A stretch of DNA of 40,879 nt from Bacillota bacterium (GTDB lineage: Bacteria > Bacillota > Clostridia > Christensenellales > CAG-138): positions 1 to 40,879 of the forward strand of contig JAEWQH010000041.1 in NCBI GenBank assembly GCA_023399275.1, written 5' to 3'. The translations under genes and the position numbers were made by a program. The notes beneath the pieces are model-generated. The model was not told the DNA's origin. It searched no databases and saw only the letters and a program-made list of their open reading frames with translations. Positions 8,743-17,008 of the stretch are shown in pieces (positions within the stretch are counted from its first letter, which is position 1; every line of letters starts with the position of its first letter).

Positions 8743-8758
8743 TGTGACAGATGTCATA
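8743..8758. promoter_or_regulatory. Crp/Fnr-type operator in a divergent promoter region
   Basis: TGTGA-N6-TCATA, one base from the symmetric Crp pattern TGTGA-N6-TCACA. For the rightward gene a -10 TATACT lies at 8780-8785 with no good -35. A start near 8792 puts the operator centre at -41.5, the class II activator position. Leftward, TTGACG (8769-8764) and CACACT (8746-8741) at 17-bp spacing form a possible promoter of the regulator gene that the site would cover. Confidence 0.6.
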
Positions 8759-8857
8759 GGAAGCGTCAAGCCCGCGCACTATACTCAAGGGGTCACCGAT
8801 CGCGGCGGGCGGAACAAAAGCCGCCGAGCCGAGCGATCCGACCCGGAGCGAACCTGC

Positions 8858-9757
8858 ATGTATTATCTGATCTCTTTGTTCATCGGTATCCTTGTCGCGG
8901 TGATGATCACCGTCAACGGCGGGCTGACCACGCTCTATGGCGTGTATGCAGCGACGGTCATCATCCACATCGTAGGGCTCATCCTCATCGGCGCGATCGT
9001 CCTGCTGCGCCGCGAAAAGCCGTTTGCCCGCCGGCACAGGTGGTATCTCTACATCGGCGGCGTGCTCGGCGTTGCGACTACGGCGGCGACCAACTTTGCC
9101 TTCGGTAAGATCAGCGTCTCCGCCATCCTCGCGCTGGGGTTGTTCGGGCAGAGCGTCGCGGGTGCGCTGGTCGATCAGTTTGGCCTGTTTGGCATGCGCA
9201 CACATCCGTTTCATGCGCGGCAGATCCCGGGCATCCTGCTTGTGGCGGGCGGCATAGCGTGGATGATGGACGGCGGATTTCTCTTTTGGCCGGTGGCGGC
9301 GGTGTTCCTCTCCGGTGTGCTGCTGGTGATTTCGCGCTCCTACAATGCGCGGCTGGCGGACGAGACCAGCGTCTATGTAAGCACGTTTTTCAACTATGTC
9401 TGCGGCCTGCTGACGGCGCTTCCCGTGTTTCTGCTGCTCGGCGGAGGGGAGCCGGTCTGGGCCGGGCTCGTTCTTGCGCCGAACGGATGGACGTATCTCG
9501 GCGGTGCGATCGGGGTGATCACCGTTTGGCTGAGCAACGTCGTGGTGGTCAAGATTCCACAGCTGTATATCACGCTCTTGATGTTTGTCGGCCAGGTATT
9601 TACGGGGGTGCTGCTTGACGCGCTGATGGACGGCGCGCTCTCCGCGGCAAACATCATCGGCGGGGGATTGGTTGCGCTCGGCCTTGCGATCAATCTGCTG
9701 CTGGAGCGGCGCGCCGCGCGGCGGCTCACGGCGGAGCATAACGCGCAGGAGGAGTGA
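8858..9757 (+). CDS. DMT-superfamily transporter, tandem DUF606 (YdcZ-like)
   Basis: 299 residues, about ten membrane helices in two homologous halves of ~145 residues. Each half has the DUF606/YdcZ look: the first begins LISLFIGILVAVMITVNGGL and includes YLYIGGVLGVATTAATNFAFGKI; the second includes VSTFFNYVCGLLTALPVFLLLGG and YLGGAIGVITVWLSNVVVVKI. Many relatives are single-domain dimers, so this is the fused form. The substrate is unknown; members are usually annotated as drug/metabolite exporters. The start is the ATG at 8858 with GGAG nine bases upstream. It is transcribed away from a Crp/Fnr-type regulator, which probably controls it through the site at 8743-8758. Confidence 0.88.
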   Translation: MYYLISLFIGILVAVMITVNGGLTTLYGVYAATVIIHIVGLILIGAIVLLRREKPFARRHRWYLYIGGVLGVATTAATNFAFGKISVSAILALGLFGQSVAGALVDQFGLFGMRTHPFHARQIPGILLVAGGIAWMMDGGFLFWPVAAVFLSGVLLVISRSYNARLADETSVYVSTFFNYVCGLLTALPVFLLLGGGEPVWAGLVLAPNGWTYLGGAIGVITVWLSNVVVVKIPQLYITLLMFVGQVFTGVLLDALMDGALSAANIIGGGLVALGLAINLLLERRAARRLTAEHNAQEE

Positions 9758-10105
9758 CCGTATACCCTTCGCCGAAGGCGCCTTGGAGATGAGCGGCAAA
9801 CTCGCCGGCGGGCGGCTTTGTGCGGGAGGAAGGCTTGGAAGCGGGTGGGGCCGCAACCTCGAATCGATAGAATCCGGCGGTGCCGGCTCCGCCGGCGCAA
9901 CAGAACGCCCCGTGCGGTTTGCTGTCCGCAAGGCCGGGTGAACGACGGAAAAAATGTGGTTATCCCGCCGAAAAACGGATTTTGAAAGGGAAGAAATCGC
10001 CGGCGGACGGCTTTTTTTGTTTCGCGCGGCGCACTGGCGGACGATGCGGCGGACGTGGTACAATACGTTTAACCGGTGGTTTGAGAAAGGGGGGCGGCGC
10101 GCGGC
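9758..10105. other. Intergenic spacer, no convincing gene
   Basis: 348 bases between the transporter and the NusG-II gene. They hold GC-rich hairpins (for example CTTCGCCGAAGG near 9767), a weak terminator-like element GCCG-GCGGA-CGGC followed by seven T (9999-10018), and a possible -10 TACAAT at 10059-10064 without a clear -35. A short frame starting at 9789 codes only low-complexity Gly/Ala/Arg sequence. I recognised no riboswitch. Confidence 0.5.
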
Positions 10106-10480
10106 GTGAAGAAGAAGGATATCCTCCTCATCGGCGGCGTGCTGCTGCTGGCCGCGTTGGCGCTGTTGGGATCCCGCCTGCTTACGCCAAAGGGTTCCGG
10201 CGCGACGGTTACGGTCTACGTTGGCGGCGAGGTTTACGCGCGAGTTTCGGCGGATGCGTACCAGACCATCACCGTGGATCAGGGCGACGGCAAGGTGAAT
10301 GAGATCGTCATCGACGAGCACGGCGTACATATGGAGTCCGCCAGCTGCAAGAACCAGATCTGTGTGCATCAGGGTGTGATCGATCTGCATGAGGAGGACG
10401 GGCTGCTGCTCGAAAACTGGATCGTCTGCCTGCCAAACGGCGTCTCCGTCGAGGTGACGGGCGCGGAGGGCGGGCGGTGA
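10106..10480 (+). CDS. NusG domain II-containing extracytoplasmic protein
   Basis: 124 residues with a GTG start, an N-terminal membrane anchor (ILLIGGVLLLAALALLG, ~5-22) and one NusG domain II-like beta-barrel (VTVYVGGEVYARV ... NEIVIDEHGVHMESASCKNQICVHQGVI ... ENWIVCLPNGVSVEV). The Cys pair CKNQIC is typical of this small exported family (PF07009) and could be redox-active or bind a cofactor. The stop overlaps the next gene's GTG start (GTGA), so the two are translationally coupled. With the Gx transporter and ApbE genes it forms a set often found near extracytoplasmic flavin/redox functions in Bacillota. Its exact role is unknown. Confidence 0.88.
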   Translation: MKKKDILLIGGVLLLAALALLGSRLLTPKGSGATVTVYVGGEVYARVSADAYQTITVDQGDGKVNEIVIDEHGVHMESASCKNQICVHQGVIDLHEEDGLLLENWIVCLPNGVSVEVTGAEGGR

Positions 10481-11040
10481 AGCAGCGCTGGGGAGCCGCC
10501 GCCGTTGCCAAGCTCGGGCTTTTGACCGCCGCGGCCATCGTGCTTGGGTACTTTGAGCACCTGCTGCCCATCACGGGCATTCCCGGCGTGAAGCTTGGGC
10601 TTGCCAATACGGTGCTGCTCTATGCGCTATATCTGCTCGACGTACCGAGTGCGGTCTTGCTGATGCTCCTCAAGGTCGGGCTGAGCGGGCTGCTCTTCGG
10701 CGGCCCGGCGGCGATGCTCTATAGCCTTGCAGGCGGCGTGCTGAGCCTGCTGGTGATGATCCTCGCGCAGCGGATTCGGGGGCTGAGCATCGTAGGCGTC
10801 AGCGTGCTCGGCGCGGTGAGTCACAATATCGCGCAGGTGCTCGTGGCGTGCTTTGTGGTGGAAACGCGGGCCGTACTTGCGTATCTGCCGATTCTGCTGC
10901 TGGCTGCGGCGGTGACGGGTACGCTCACGGGGGTGATCGCGCGCTATACCTTCCGCGGACTGCGTCCGGGCGCGGGGCGAGAGGACGCGCGGGAGAAGAA
11001 AGCCGGAAAAACCGGTGCGGAAAAACGGAGCGGCTCTTGA
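10477..11040 (+). CDS. Gx transporter family protein (heptaprenyl diphosphate synthase component I-like)
   Basis: 187 residues with about five membrane segments. Family signatures are LTAAAIVLGYFEHLLP, PGVKLGLANTVLLYALYLL and KVGLSGLLFGGPAAMLYSLAGG, followed by GAVSHNIAQVLVAC (PF07456). Although annotated historically as a heptaprenyl diphosphate synthase subunit, the fold resembles ECF-type substrate-binding membrane proteins. Its neighbours (NusG-II, ApbE) point to import of a flavin, quinone precursor or related substrate; this is inference. The GTG start lies inside the previous gene's stop. The basic C-terminal tail (~165-187) is cytoplasmic. Confidence 0.88.
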   Translation: MKQRWGAAAVAKLGLLTAAAIVLGYFEHLLPITGIPGVKLGLANTVLLYALYLLDVPSAVLLMLLKVGLSGLLFGGPAAMLYSLAGGVLSLLVMILAQRIRGLSIVGVSVLGAVSHNIAQVLVACFVVETRAVLAYLPILLLAAAVTGTLTGVIARYTFRGLRPGAGREDAREKKAGKTGAEKRSGS

Positions 11041-11063
11041 TAAACACAAAAAAACATGGAATA

Positions 11064-12179
11064 ATGCCTACAGACGCAATCGATACTGCGCGCGCGGTTT
11101 CCGGCGTGAGCGACGGTAAAAGGCCGGTGTTTTGCCGTGCGCGGCGGAGTGTGGCGGTTGCACTGTGTGTGTTGCTGTTGTGCCTGCCGCTTGCCGGCTG
11201 TGCAGAATCAAACACGCCGCAGCGCTATACCCAGGTGTTTTTCGACGTGTTCGACACCGTGACCACGGTGATCGTCTACGACGAGAGCGAGCGGAGCGCA
11301 ACCGCCCGCATCGAGGAGCTGCACGCGCTGCTGCAGGCGTATCACAAGCTCTACGATATCTACAACACCTACGAGGGCATGAACAACCTCTGCAGCGTCA
11401 ACCAAAGCGCAGGCATTGCGCCCGTTGCGGTGGACGCGCGGATACTCGACCTGGTCGAATACGCCGTTGACATGGACGCGCTGACGGGCGGAAAGATGAA
11501 CATCGCCATGGGGGCGGTGCTTTCCATCTGGAAGAGTTACCGCGATGCGGGCACGCAGGATCCCCAGAATGCCGCGCTGCCGCCGATGGAGGCGCTTTGC
11601 GCGGCAAACGCGCACGCGGATATCGGCGATATCGTTCTGGATCGCGCCGCGGGCACGCTGTATCTGGCCGATGCGGATATGCGGCTGGATGTCGGCTCCA
11701 TCGCCAAAGGGTACGCCGCGCAGAAAGCGACCGAGGCCATGCGCGCGGCGGGGGTGACCAGCATGCTGCTCAGCGTGGGCGGAAACGTCTGCTCCATCGG
11801 CACGCGGCCGAACGGTGCGGCATGGAAGGTCGGCATTCAGGACCCGTATTCGGACGGCACGCTCTGCGCGGTGCAGGTCGATGGGCAGAGCGTGGTGACC
11901 AGCGGCACCTATGAGCGGTATTACACCGTAGACGGCGTGCGTTATCATCACATCATCGACCCCGATACGCTGATGCCGGCCGTACGCTACGACTCCGTCA
12001 CGGTGATATCGGGTGATTCCGCTCTGGCGGATGCGCTGACCACCGGGCTTTTTTGCCTGACGGCGGACGACGGCATGGCGCTTGTGGAGTCGCTGCCGGA
12101 CACGGAGGCATTTTGGGTGCTTGCCGACGGGTCGCAGCGCATGAGCGCCGGCTTTGTGGACTATCTGGTGGCGGATTGA
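11064..12179 (+). CDS. apbE: FAD:protein FMN transferase lipoprotein (ApbE family)
   Basis: 371 residues from the ATG at 11064. A hydrophobic signal and lipobox LPLAGC put the lipidated Cys at residue 46, so the enzyme is anchored outside the membrane. The ApbE core transfers FMN from FAD to Ser/Thr of target proteins; visible motifs are FDTVTTVIVYDE, MNIAMGAVLSIWK, LDVGSIAKGYAAQKA (~207-221), SVGGNVCSIG and RYHHIIDPDTLMP. The long Arg-rich stretch before the signal is unusual. A TTG at 11037 that overlaps the previous stop (TTGA), with GGAG six bases upstream, is a credible alternative start nine codons longer. The previous gene ends at 11040, so the operon continues. No obvious FMN-acceptor protein is visible in the window. 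Confidence 0.9.
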   Translation: MPTDAIDTARAVSGVSDGKRPVFCRARRSVAVALCVLLLCLPLAGCAESNTPQRYTQVFFDVFDTVTTVIVYDESERSATARIEELHALLQAYHKLYDIYNTYEGMNNLCSVNQSAGIAPVAVDARILDLVEYAVDMDALTGGKMNIAMGAVLSIWKSYRDAGTQDPQNAALPPMEALCAANAHADIGDIVLDRAAGTLYLADADMRLDVGSIAKGYAAQKATEAMRAAGVTSMLLSVGGNVCSIGTRPNGAAWKVGIQDPYSDGTLCAVQVDGQSVVTSGTYERYYTVDGVRYHHIIDPDTLMPAVRYDSVTVISGDSALADALTTGLFCLTADDGMALVESLPDTEAFWVLADGSQRMSAGFVDYLVAD

Positions 12180-12234
12180 TGGAACACGAGTTCTGTTTTT
12201 ACGATAGAGAGGCACAAGAAAGGGGCAAGATTGC

Positions 12235-14232
12235 ATGTATTGCACGCGAAAGGTAACCGAAGATATCATCTGGGTTGGCGGAAATGACCGGCGCCTGGCC
12301 ATGTTTGAGGGCGTCTACTCCATACCGGACGGCGTCTCCTACAACTCCTATCTCATACTCGACGAAAAGACGATTCTGTTCGATACGGTGGACAAAGCCG
12401 TCGGCAAGGTGTTCTTTGAAAACGTTGCGCATGTATTGGACGGGCGCAAGCTGGACTATGTGGTCGTGCAGCATATGGAGCCGGACCACTCCGCAACGCT
12501 GATGGATCTGCTCTGCCGCTATACAGACACGAAGATCGTCTGCACCAAGAAGACCAGCGAGATGATCTGCCAGTTCTTCGACGAGGATGTGCTCGATCGC
12601 GCGATCATCGTAAAGGAAAACGACACGCTCTCGACCGGGCGGCACACGTTTCAGTTTATCATGGCGCCAATGGTGCACTGGCCGGAGGTCATGTTCACCT
12701 TTGATCAAACCGAAAAGGCGCTCTTTTCCGCGGATGCGTTCGGCACCTTCAATGCGCTCAACGGCGCGCTGTATGCTGACGAGCTGGATTTTTACAACAC
12801 GCTCATGGGTGAGGCGCGGCGCTACTATGCCAACATCATCGGCAAATACGGCCCGCAGGTGCAGTCCGCACTCAAGAAGGTCTCCAATCTGGACGTGAAG
12901 CTCATCTGCCCGCTGCACGGGCCGGTGCATCGCCGGGATTTTGCGGCGTATATCGAGAAGTATCAGCGCTGGAGCACCTATGAGCCCGAGGAGACGGGCG
13001 TCATGCTCGCCTACGCTTCCATCTATGGCAACACGGAGAACGCGGCGGAGATCCTCGCCAGCCGCCTGCGCGAGCTGGGCGTGAAGGTGGAGATGTTCGA
13101 TGTATCGGTGGTGCCGATGTCGGAGATCGTCGCGGCCTGCTTCCGCTACAGCCACCTCGTCTTTGCGGCCACCACCTATAATGCGGGCGTGTTCATCACG
13201 ATGGAGGAGCTCATCCGCGATCTCGTGCTGCACAATATCCAAAACCGCACGCTTGCGTTCATCGAAAACGGCTCCTGGGCGCCGTCGAGCGGCAAGCTCA
13301 TGCGTGAGACGCTCTCCCCGCTCAAGAATATGGTCACGCTCGAGCAGACCGTCAGCCTGCGCTCCTCGCTCAAGGAGGAGCAGCTTTCGCAGGTCGATGC
13401 GCTGGCGCAGGCCATCCGGGAGACGATGGTGCTGCCGCAGAACGAGTCGATAGCCACGGGTGAGCTGGATAAGACCGCGCTCTTTGCCATCAGCTACGGC
13501 CTGTTTGTGCTTACGGCAAAAGACGGCGAGCGCGACAACGGCTGCATCATCAACACCGTGATTCAGGCGACGAGCACGCCGCTGCGCGTGACGTTTACGG
13601 TCAACAAAAGCAACCTGACGCATGATATGGTGCTTCAGACGGGCATCTTCAACCTCTCGATCCTCACCGAGCAGTCCGGGTTCGACATCTATCAGCGCTT
13701 TGGGCTCAAGAGCGGACGGGAGGTCGATAAGTTTACGGACTATCCCGCCTGCGCGCGCAGCTGCAACGGGCTGACCTATATCACCGAAGGGGCCAACGCC
13801 CTGCTCAGCGGCAAGGTGATCAGCACGCTCGACTGCGGCACGCACACGCTGTTTCTCGCCGATCTGACCGAGGCGAGAAAGCTCTCCGGCGAGGCCTCTG
13901 TCACCTATGAGTACTATCGAAAGAACATCAAGCCAAAGCCCGGCGCGGATGCGCGGCAAAAGAAGGGCTGGGTCTGCACGGTCTGCGGATATGTCCACGA
14001 GGACGAATACCTGCCGCCGGATTTCGTCTGCCCGGTGTGCAAGCACGGCGCGGAGGTATTCGTGCCGCTGTCCGCCGACGCAGAGGCGCAGAAGCCGGAG
14101 CAGGCGGAGCCGAAGAAGAAGGGCTATGTCTGCACGATCTGCGGCTATGTGCACGACGAGGAGGAGCTGCCGCCGGATTTCGTCTGCCCGATCTGCAAAC
14201 ACCCGGCCGAGTTTTTCAAGAAGATCGAGTAG
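12235..14232 (+). CDS. Flavodiiron protein fused to flavin reductase and two rubredoxins
   Basis: 665 residues in four parts. A metallo-beta-lactamase-like diiron domain (1-~250) keeps all expected ligands: HMEPDH, H in MVHWPE, D in SADAFG, H in PLHGP. A flavodoxin domain (~258-400) has YASIYGNTENAAE and ENGSWAP. A flavin-reductase domain (~415-565) has TVNKSNLTHDMV and TGIFNLSILTEQ. Two short rubredoxin modules close the protein, each CxxCGYVH...PPDFVCPxCKH (~581-605 and ~636-660). Flavodiiron proteins reduce O2 to water or NO to N2O; the appended domains would let electrons pass from NAD(P)H or rubredoxin partners inside one chain. It is cytoplasmic. The start has GAAAGGGG upstream. It follows apbE by 55 bases and may be co-transcribed. 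Confidence 0.93.
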   Translation: MYCTRKVTEDIIWVGGNDRRLAMFEGVYSIPDGVSYNSYLILDEKTILFDTVDKAVGKVFFENVAHVLDGRKLDYVVVQHMEPDHSATLMDLLCRYTDTKIVCTKKTSEMICQFFDEDVLDRAIIVKENDTLSTGRHTFQFIMAPMVHWPEVMFTFDQTEKALFSADAFGTFNALNGALYADELDFYNTLMGEARRYYANIIGKYGPQVQSALKKVSNLDVKLICPLHGPVHRRDFAAYIEKYQRWSTYEPEETGVMLAYASIYGNTENAAEILASRLRELGVKVEMFDVSVVPMSEIVAACFRYSHLVFAATTYNAGVFITMEELIRDLVLHNIQNRTLAFIENGSWAPSSGKLMRETLSPLKNMVTLEQTVSLRSSLKEEQLSQVDALAQAIRETMVLPQNESIATGELDKTALFAISYGLFVLTAKDGERDNGCIINTVIQATSTPLRVTFTVNKSNLTHDMVLQTGIFNLSILTEQSGFDIYQRFGLKSGREVDKFTDYPACARSCNGLTYITEGANALLSGKVISTLDCGTHTLFLADLTEARKLSGEASVTYEYYRKNIKPKPGADARQKKGWVCTVCGYVHEDEYLPPDFVCPVCKHGAEVFVPLSADAEAQKPEQAEPKKKGYVCTICGYVHDEEELPPDFVCPICKHPAEFFKKIE

Positions 14233-14246
14233 ATCACGCAAATACA

Positions 14247-14276
14247 ATACGCCCGCGGCTGCAGCCGCGGGCGTAT
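14247..14276. terminator. Perfect 30-bp palindrome, bidirectional terminator
   Basis: Every base from 14247 to 14276 pairs about a CTGCAG centre, with arms containing GCCCGCGG and CCGCGGGC. It lies between convergent genes (flavodiiron gene and gdhA). T-tracts are poor on both sides, so termination relies on stem strength. Confidence 0.7.
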
Positions 14277-14295
14277 ATTGGTTTAGGCGTATTCT

Positions 14296-15642
14296 TCAGA
14301 TCAGGCCCTGCGCCATCATGGCGTCCGCCACCTTGGCAAACCCGGCGATATTCGCGCCGGCTACGAGGTTGTAGCCCAGGCCGTTCTGTTCGGCAGCCTT
14401 TGCCGAGTTGTCGTGGATGTTCTTCATGATCGTGTGCAGCTTGGCATCCACCTCTTGCGCGCTCCAGCTGTAGCGCATGCTGTTCTGGCTCATCTCCAGC
14501 GCGCTGGTCGCCACGCCGCCGGCGTTGACCGCCTTGCTTGGCGCAACGATCATATGCTTCTGCTCCAGCAGGTAGCTCAGCGCGTCGTTCGTCGTCGGCA
14601 TGTTTGCTACCTCGATGTAGTACTTTGAGCCGGAGGCTGCGATCTTCTTGGCGCTGTTGATATTCACGTCGTTTTGCGTGGCGCAGGGCATGTAGACGTC
14701 GGCCTTGACGCCCCATGGCTTCTCACCCGGATAGAAGGCGCAACCGTAGCGGTCGGCGTAGTCCTTCACCTTGTCCCTGCCGCTTGCGCGCATCTCGACG
14801 AGGTAGTCGATCTTCTTGCCGGTGATGCCCTTCGGGTCGTAGATATAGCCGTCCGGACCGGAGAGCGTGATCGCCACCGCACCGAGCTCCTCGAGCTTCT
14901 TTGCCACGCCCCAGGAGACGTTGCCGAAGCCGGAAAGCGCGAAGGTCTTGCCCTCCATCTTGTCTCCCTCGTGCTGGAAGACTTCGTTGACGTAGTAGAC
15001 CGCGCCGAAGCCCGTTGCCTCCGGGCGGATGAGGCTGCCGCCAAAGCTCATGCCCTTACCTGTGAGCACGCCGTTTTCAAACGCGCCGCGGATGCGGCGA
15101 TACTGTCCGTAGAGATAGCCGATCTCGCGCGCGCCCACGCCGATGTCGCCGGCGGGCACGTCCACATCCGGCCCGATGTGGCGGTAGAGCTCCGTCATAA
15201 ACGCCTGGCAAAAGCGCATGACCTCGCCGTCCGATTTGCCGCGCGGATCGAAGTCGCTGCCGCCCTTGCCGCCGCCGATGGGCAGGCTGGTCAGGCTGTT
15301 TTTAAAGGTCTGTTCAAAACCGAGGAACTTCATAATAGACAGATTGACTGAGGGGTGGAAGCGAAGGCCGCCTTTATAGGGTCCGATCGCGCCGTTGAAC
15401 TGCACGCGGTAGCCGCGGTTGACCTGCACTCTGCCCGCGTCGTCCACCCAGGTTATGCGAAACGAAATCGCGCGCTCCGGCTCCGCCATGCGCTCCAGCA
15501 GCCCGGATTTTTCATATTCCGGATGCTTGCCCACCACTGCTTCCAGCGAAGAATAGACCTCTTCCACCGTCTGCAAAAACTCCGGTTCACCTGCGTTTTT
15601 CTTCTTGATATCTTCCAGTACCCGTTGAATATAGGCGTTCAT
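14296..15642 (-). CDS. gdhA: Glutamate dehydrogenase (hexameric, probably NADP-specific)
   Basis: 448 residues, full length for the hexameric ~50-kDa family that interconverts 2-oxoglutarate plus ammonium and glutamate. Substrate-site motifs are GYRVQFNGAIGPYKGGLRFH (~78-96, Lys90) and LPIGGGKGGSDFDPRG (~120-135, catalytic Lys126); the Rossmann motif GFGNVSWG is near 238, and AGGVATSALEMSQNS follows. The full-length match to the GdhA subgroup suggests NADP use and an assimilatory role, but I cannot settle cofactor choice by eye. AGGAGG precedes the ATG. Its promoter is at 15699-15727, with a TTTCATATAT motif upstream that recurs near glnN/glnA, so shared nitrogen control is likely. It converges on the flavodiiron gene. 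Confidence 0.96.
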   Translation of the reverse strand: MNAYIQRVLEDIKKKNAGEPEFLQTVEEVYSSLEAVVGKHPEYEKSGLLERMAEPERAISFRITWVDDAGRVQVNRGYRVQFNGAIGPYKGGLRFHPSVNLSIMKFLGFEQTFKNSLTSLPIGGGKGGSDFDPRGKSDGEVMRFCQAFMTELYRHIGPDVDVPAGDIGVGAREIGYLYGQYRRIRGAFENGVLTGKGMSFGGSLIRPEATGFGAVYYVNEVFQHEGDKMEGKTFALSGFGNVSWGVAKKLEELGAVAITLSGPDGYIYDPKGITGKKIDYLVEMRASGRDKVKDYADRYGCAFYPGEKPWGVKADVYMPCATQNDVNINSAKKIAASGSKYYIEVANMPTTNDALSYLLEQKHMIVAPSKAVNAGGVATSALEMSQNSMRYSWSAQEVDAKLHTIMKNIHDNSAKAAEQNGLGYNLVAGANIAGFAKVADAMMAQGLI

Positions 15643-15698
15643 GCCCGTCCTCCTGATATGCCGAATTTGATAGGTGCTGTGGGAATTCGCTCGATTTC

Positions 15699-15727
15699 AT
15701 CATATTCCTGCGGGCACGCAAAGTCAA
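15699..15727 (-). promoter_or_regulatory. gdhA promoter
   Basis: On the minus strand: -35 TTGACT (15727-15722), 17-bp spacer, -10 TATGAT (15704-15699). The predicted start near 15692 gives a ~50-base leader. Confidence 0.8.
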
Positions 15728-15740
15728 CGGATACAAACGA

Positions 15741-15750
15741 ATATATGAAA
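15741..15750 (-). promoter_or_regulatory. TTTCATATAT motif upstream of gdhA
   Basis: TTTCATATAT on the minus strand, centred about 53.5 bases upstream of the predicted gdhA start. The same ten bases occur at 24611-24620 in the glnN/glnA intergenic region. Confidence 0.45.
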
Positions 15751-15825
15751 TTATTTTCGCATACCTGCTTTTTTTTGAGCGGGCGTGCAAATTTTGTTTT
15801 CGTTATCTCGCAGCCTGTTTTGCGG

Positions 15826-16716
15826 TCAAAGGAACATAGATATTTTAGAAAGGCTTGCGGTGTCGTTTCGCTTGAGTGCGTCTTCCACGAGCGCGCGCAG
15901 GGCTTTGCGGGAAAGGAACGGAAACAGCGCAGAGAGCTCGCCCGGGTTTTGCCCCCGCTGGAGCGCCGCGCTCACGACGCGGTCCAGATCGTCTTCCTCA
16001 AGAAACGGCGCAATAGCCGCCGCCTGTGCCGCGCTGCCGCCGCCCTCGACGCAGGCGAGCGCGATCTTGCCCAGGTCGGCTTCGTCCAGAAACGGGGCGA
16101 GCGACGCCAGATCGCCGAGCGTGCCGCCGTTTTGCACCGAGGCCTGCGCGATCTTGCCCAGCGTCTCCTCGCTCAAAAACGGGGCGAGTGCCGCGAGCCG
16201 GCCGATGCCGGCATTGGGCGCGAGACGAAGCGCGAGCTCATCTAGATACGCCTCGTCTAAAAACGGGGCAATTGCAATCAGGCTGTCGAAGTCGATTTTC
16301 TCCCGCTCTCCGGCTGCGTCCCCCGCTCCGCCTTCGGCCGCCCTCCCGCGCTGCTCGTCCTCTTCCTCAATCGCTTTTACGATGCGCGTCACCTGTTTGG
16401 GCTTCAGCAGCGGTGCGGCCTCGCCCGCCTCCGAAAGCGTGACGCGCCCGCTTTTTACAAACGCTTCCTCGCTGCCGTCGATCACGCTGCGGATCAGATC
16501 CCCGCCGCGGCCGCCGCCGAGCAGCTCGTCCACGCTTACGCCAAGCGCCTGCGCCAGCTCCGGCAGCTTGCCGATATCCGGCATGGAGGCGCCTCGCTCC
16601 CAGTTGCTGACCGCCTGGAAGCTCACGCCCATCACATCCGCCAGCGCGGGCTGCGTCATATCCTTTTCTTTTCTCAGGCGCGAAATCCGCCGCCCGATCT
16701 CCGCTGCGTCAAACAT
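15826..16716 (-). CDS. XRE-family regulator with a 29-residue tandem repeat domain
   Basis: 296 residues. An N-terminal HTH (~6-62: IGRRISRLRKEKDMTQPALA, GVSFQAVSNWERG) is followed by an acidic linker. Then comes a regular repeat array with the pattern (L/I)APFL(D/S/E)E..L..(I/V)A; its PF pairs fall at residues 151, 179, 208, 237 and 266, a period of 28-29. A degenerate earlier copy (APLLKPKQVTRIVKAI) is at ~101. Each unit looks like a two-helix hairpin, so the domain should stack as a solenoid for protein or peptide binding. I do not recognise a named family for the repeat. The start is the ATG at 16716, with AAGGAG upstream on the minus strand. A possible small gene precedes it by 70 bases. 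Confidence 0.85.
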   Translation of the reverse strand: MFDAAEIGRRISRLRKEKDMTQPALADVMGVSFQAVSNWERGASMPDIGKLPELAQALGVSVDELLGGGRGGDLIRSVIDGSEEAFVKSGRVTLSEAGEAAPLLKPKQVTRIVKAIEEEDEQRGRAAEGGAGDAAGEREKIDFDSLIAIAPFLDEAYLDELALRLAPNAGIGRLAALAPFLSEETLGKIAQASVQNGGTLGDLASLAPFLDEADLGKIALACVEGGGSAAQAAAIAPFLEEDDLDRVVSAALQRGQNPGELSALFPFLSRKALRALVEDALKRNDTASLSKISMFL

Positions 16717-16786
16717 GGTCTGTCTCTCCTTCTTCTGCTCTTTTAGCGCTTGCAACGCTAGGCTGCAGCATGGCCGCGCTTCTCTT

Positions 16787-16936
16787 TTAACCCTTTGGCC
16801 CCCGCATCACAGCGCTGAAAAACCAGCGTTCTTCCCGCTTTCGCGTCTCGCGCTCGCCAAGCATCCGCCGGTAAGCGCGCTCAATCTGGTCCGGCGCGCT
16901 TTTTTTGATGAGGGTACGTTTCGCGAAGAATCGCAT
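16787..16936 (-). CDS. Possible 49-residue basic protein
   Basis: A short frame beginning MRFFAKRTLIKKSAPDQIER and rich in Arg/Lys/Glu, predicted to be mostly helical. AAAGGCGGTGG lies upstream at a slightly long spacing. It is co-oriented with the XRE regulator and ends 70 bases before it. No family is recognised. The balanced charged composition looks more protein-like than neighbouring shadow frames, but this is weak support. Confidence 0.35.
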   Translation of the reverse strand: MRFFAKRTLIKKSAPDQIERAYRRMLGERETRKREERWFFSAVMRGPKG

Positions 16937-17008
16937 CTGTTTTGCCACCGCCTTTCGTTTGCTGCAAGTCCAGCATACAAAACAGCGGCGAAACAGGCCA
17001 GCAATCAT

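Noticed and set aside
9835..9950. Stretch with a faint resemblance to a cobalamin riboswitch (GGTG and CCGCAAC)
   Set aside because: The conserved B12-box and core order are absent, and the next gene has no cobalamin link.
8720..10390. 556-codon minus-strand frame across the transporter and the following spacer
   Set aside because: High-GC antisense frame with no domain. The plus strand encodes a clear membrane protein with family motifs and a ribosome site.
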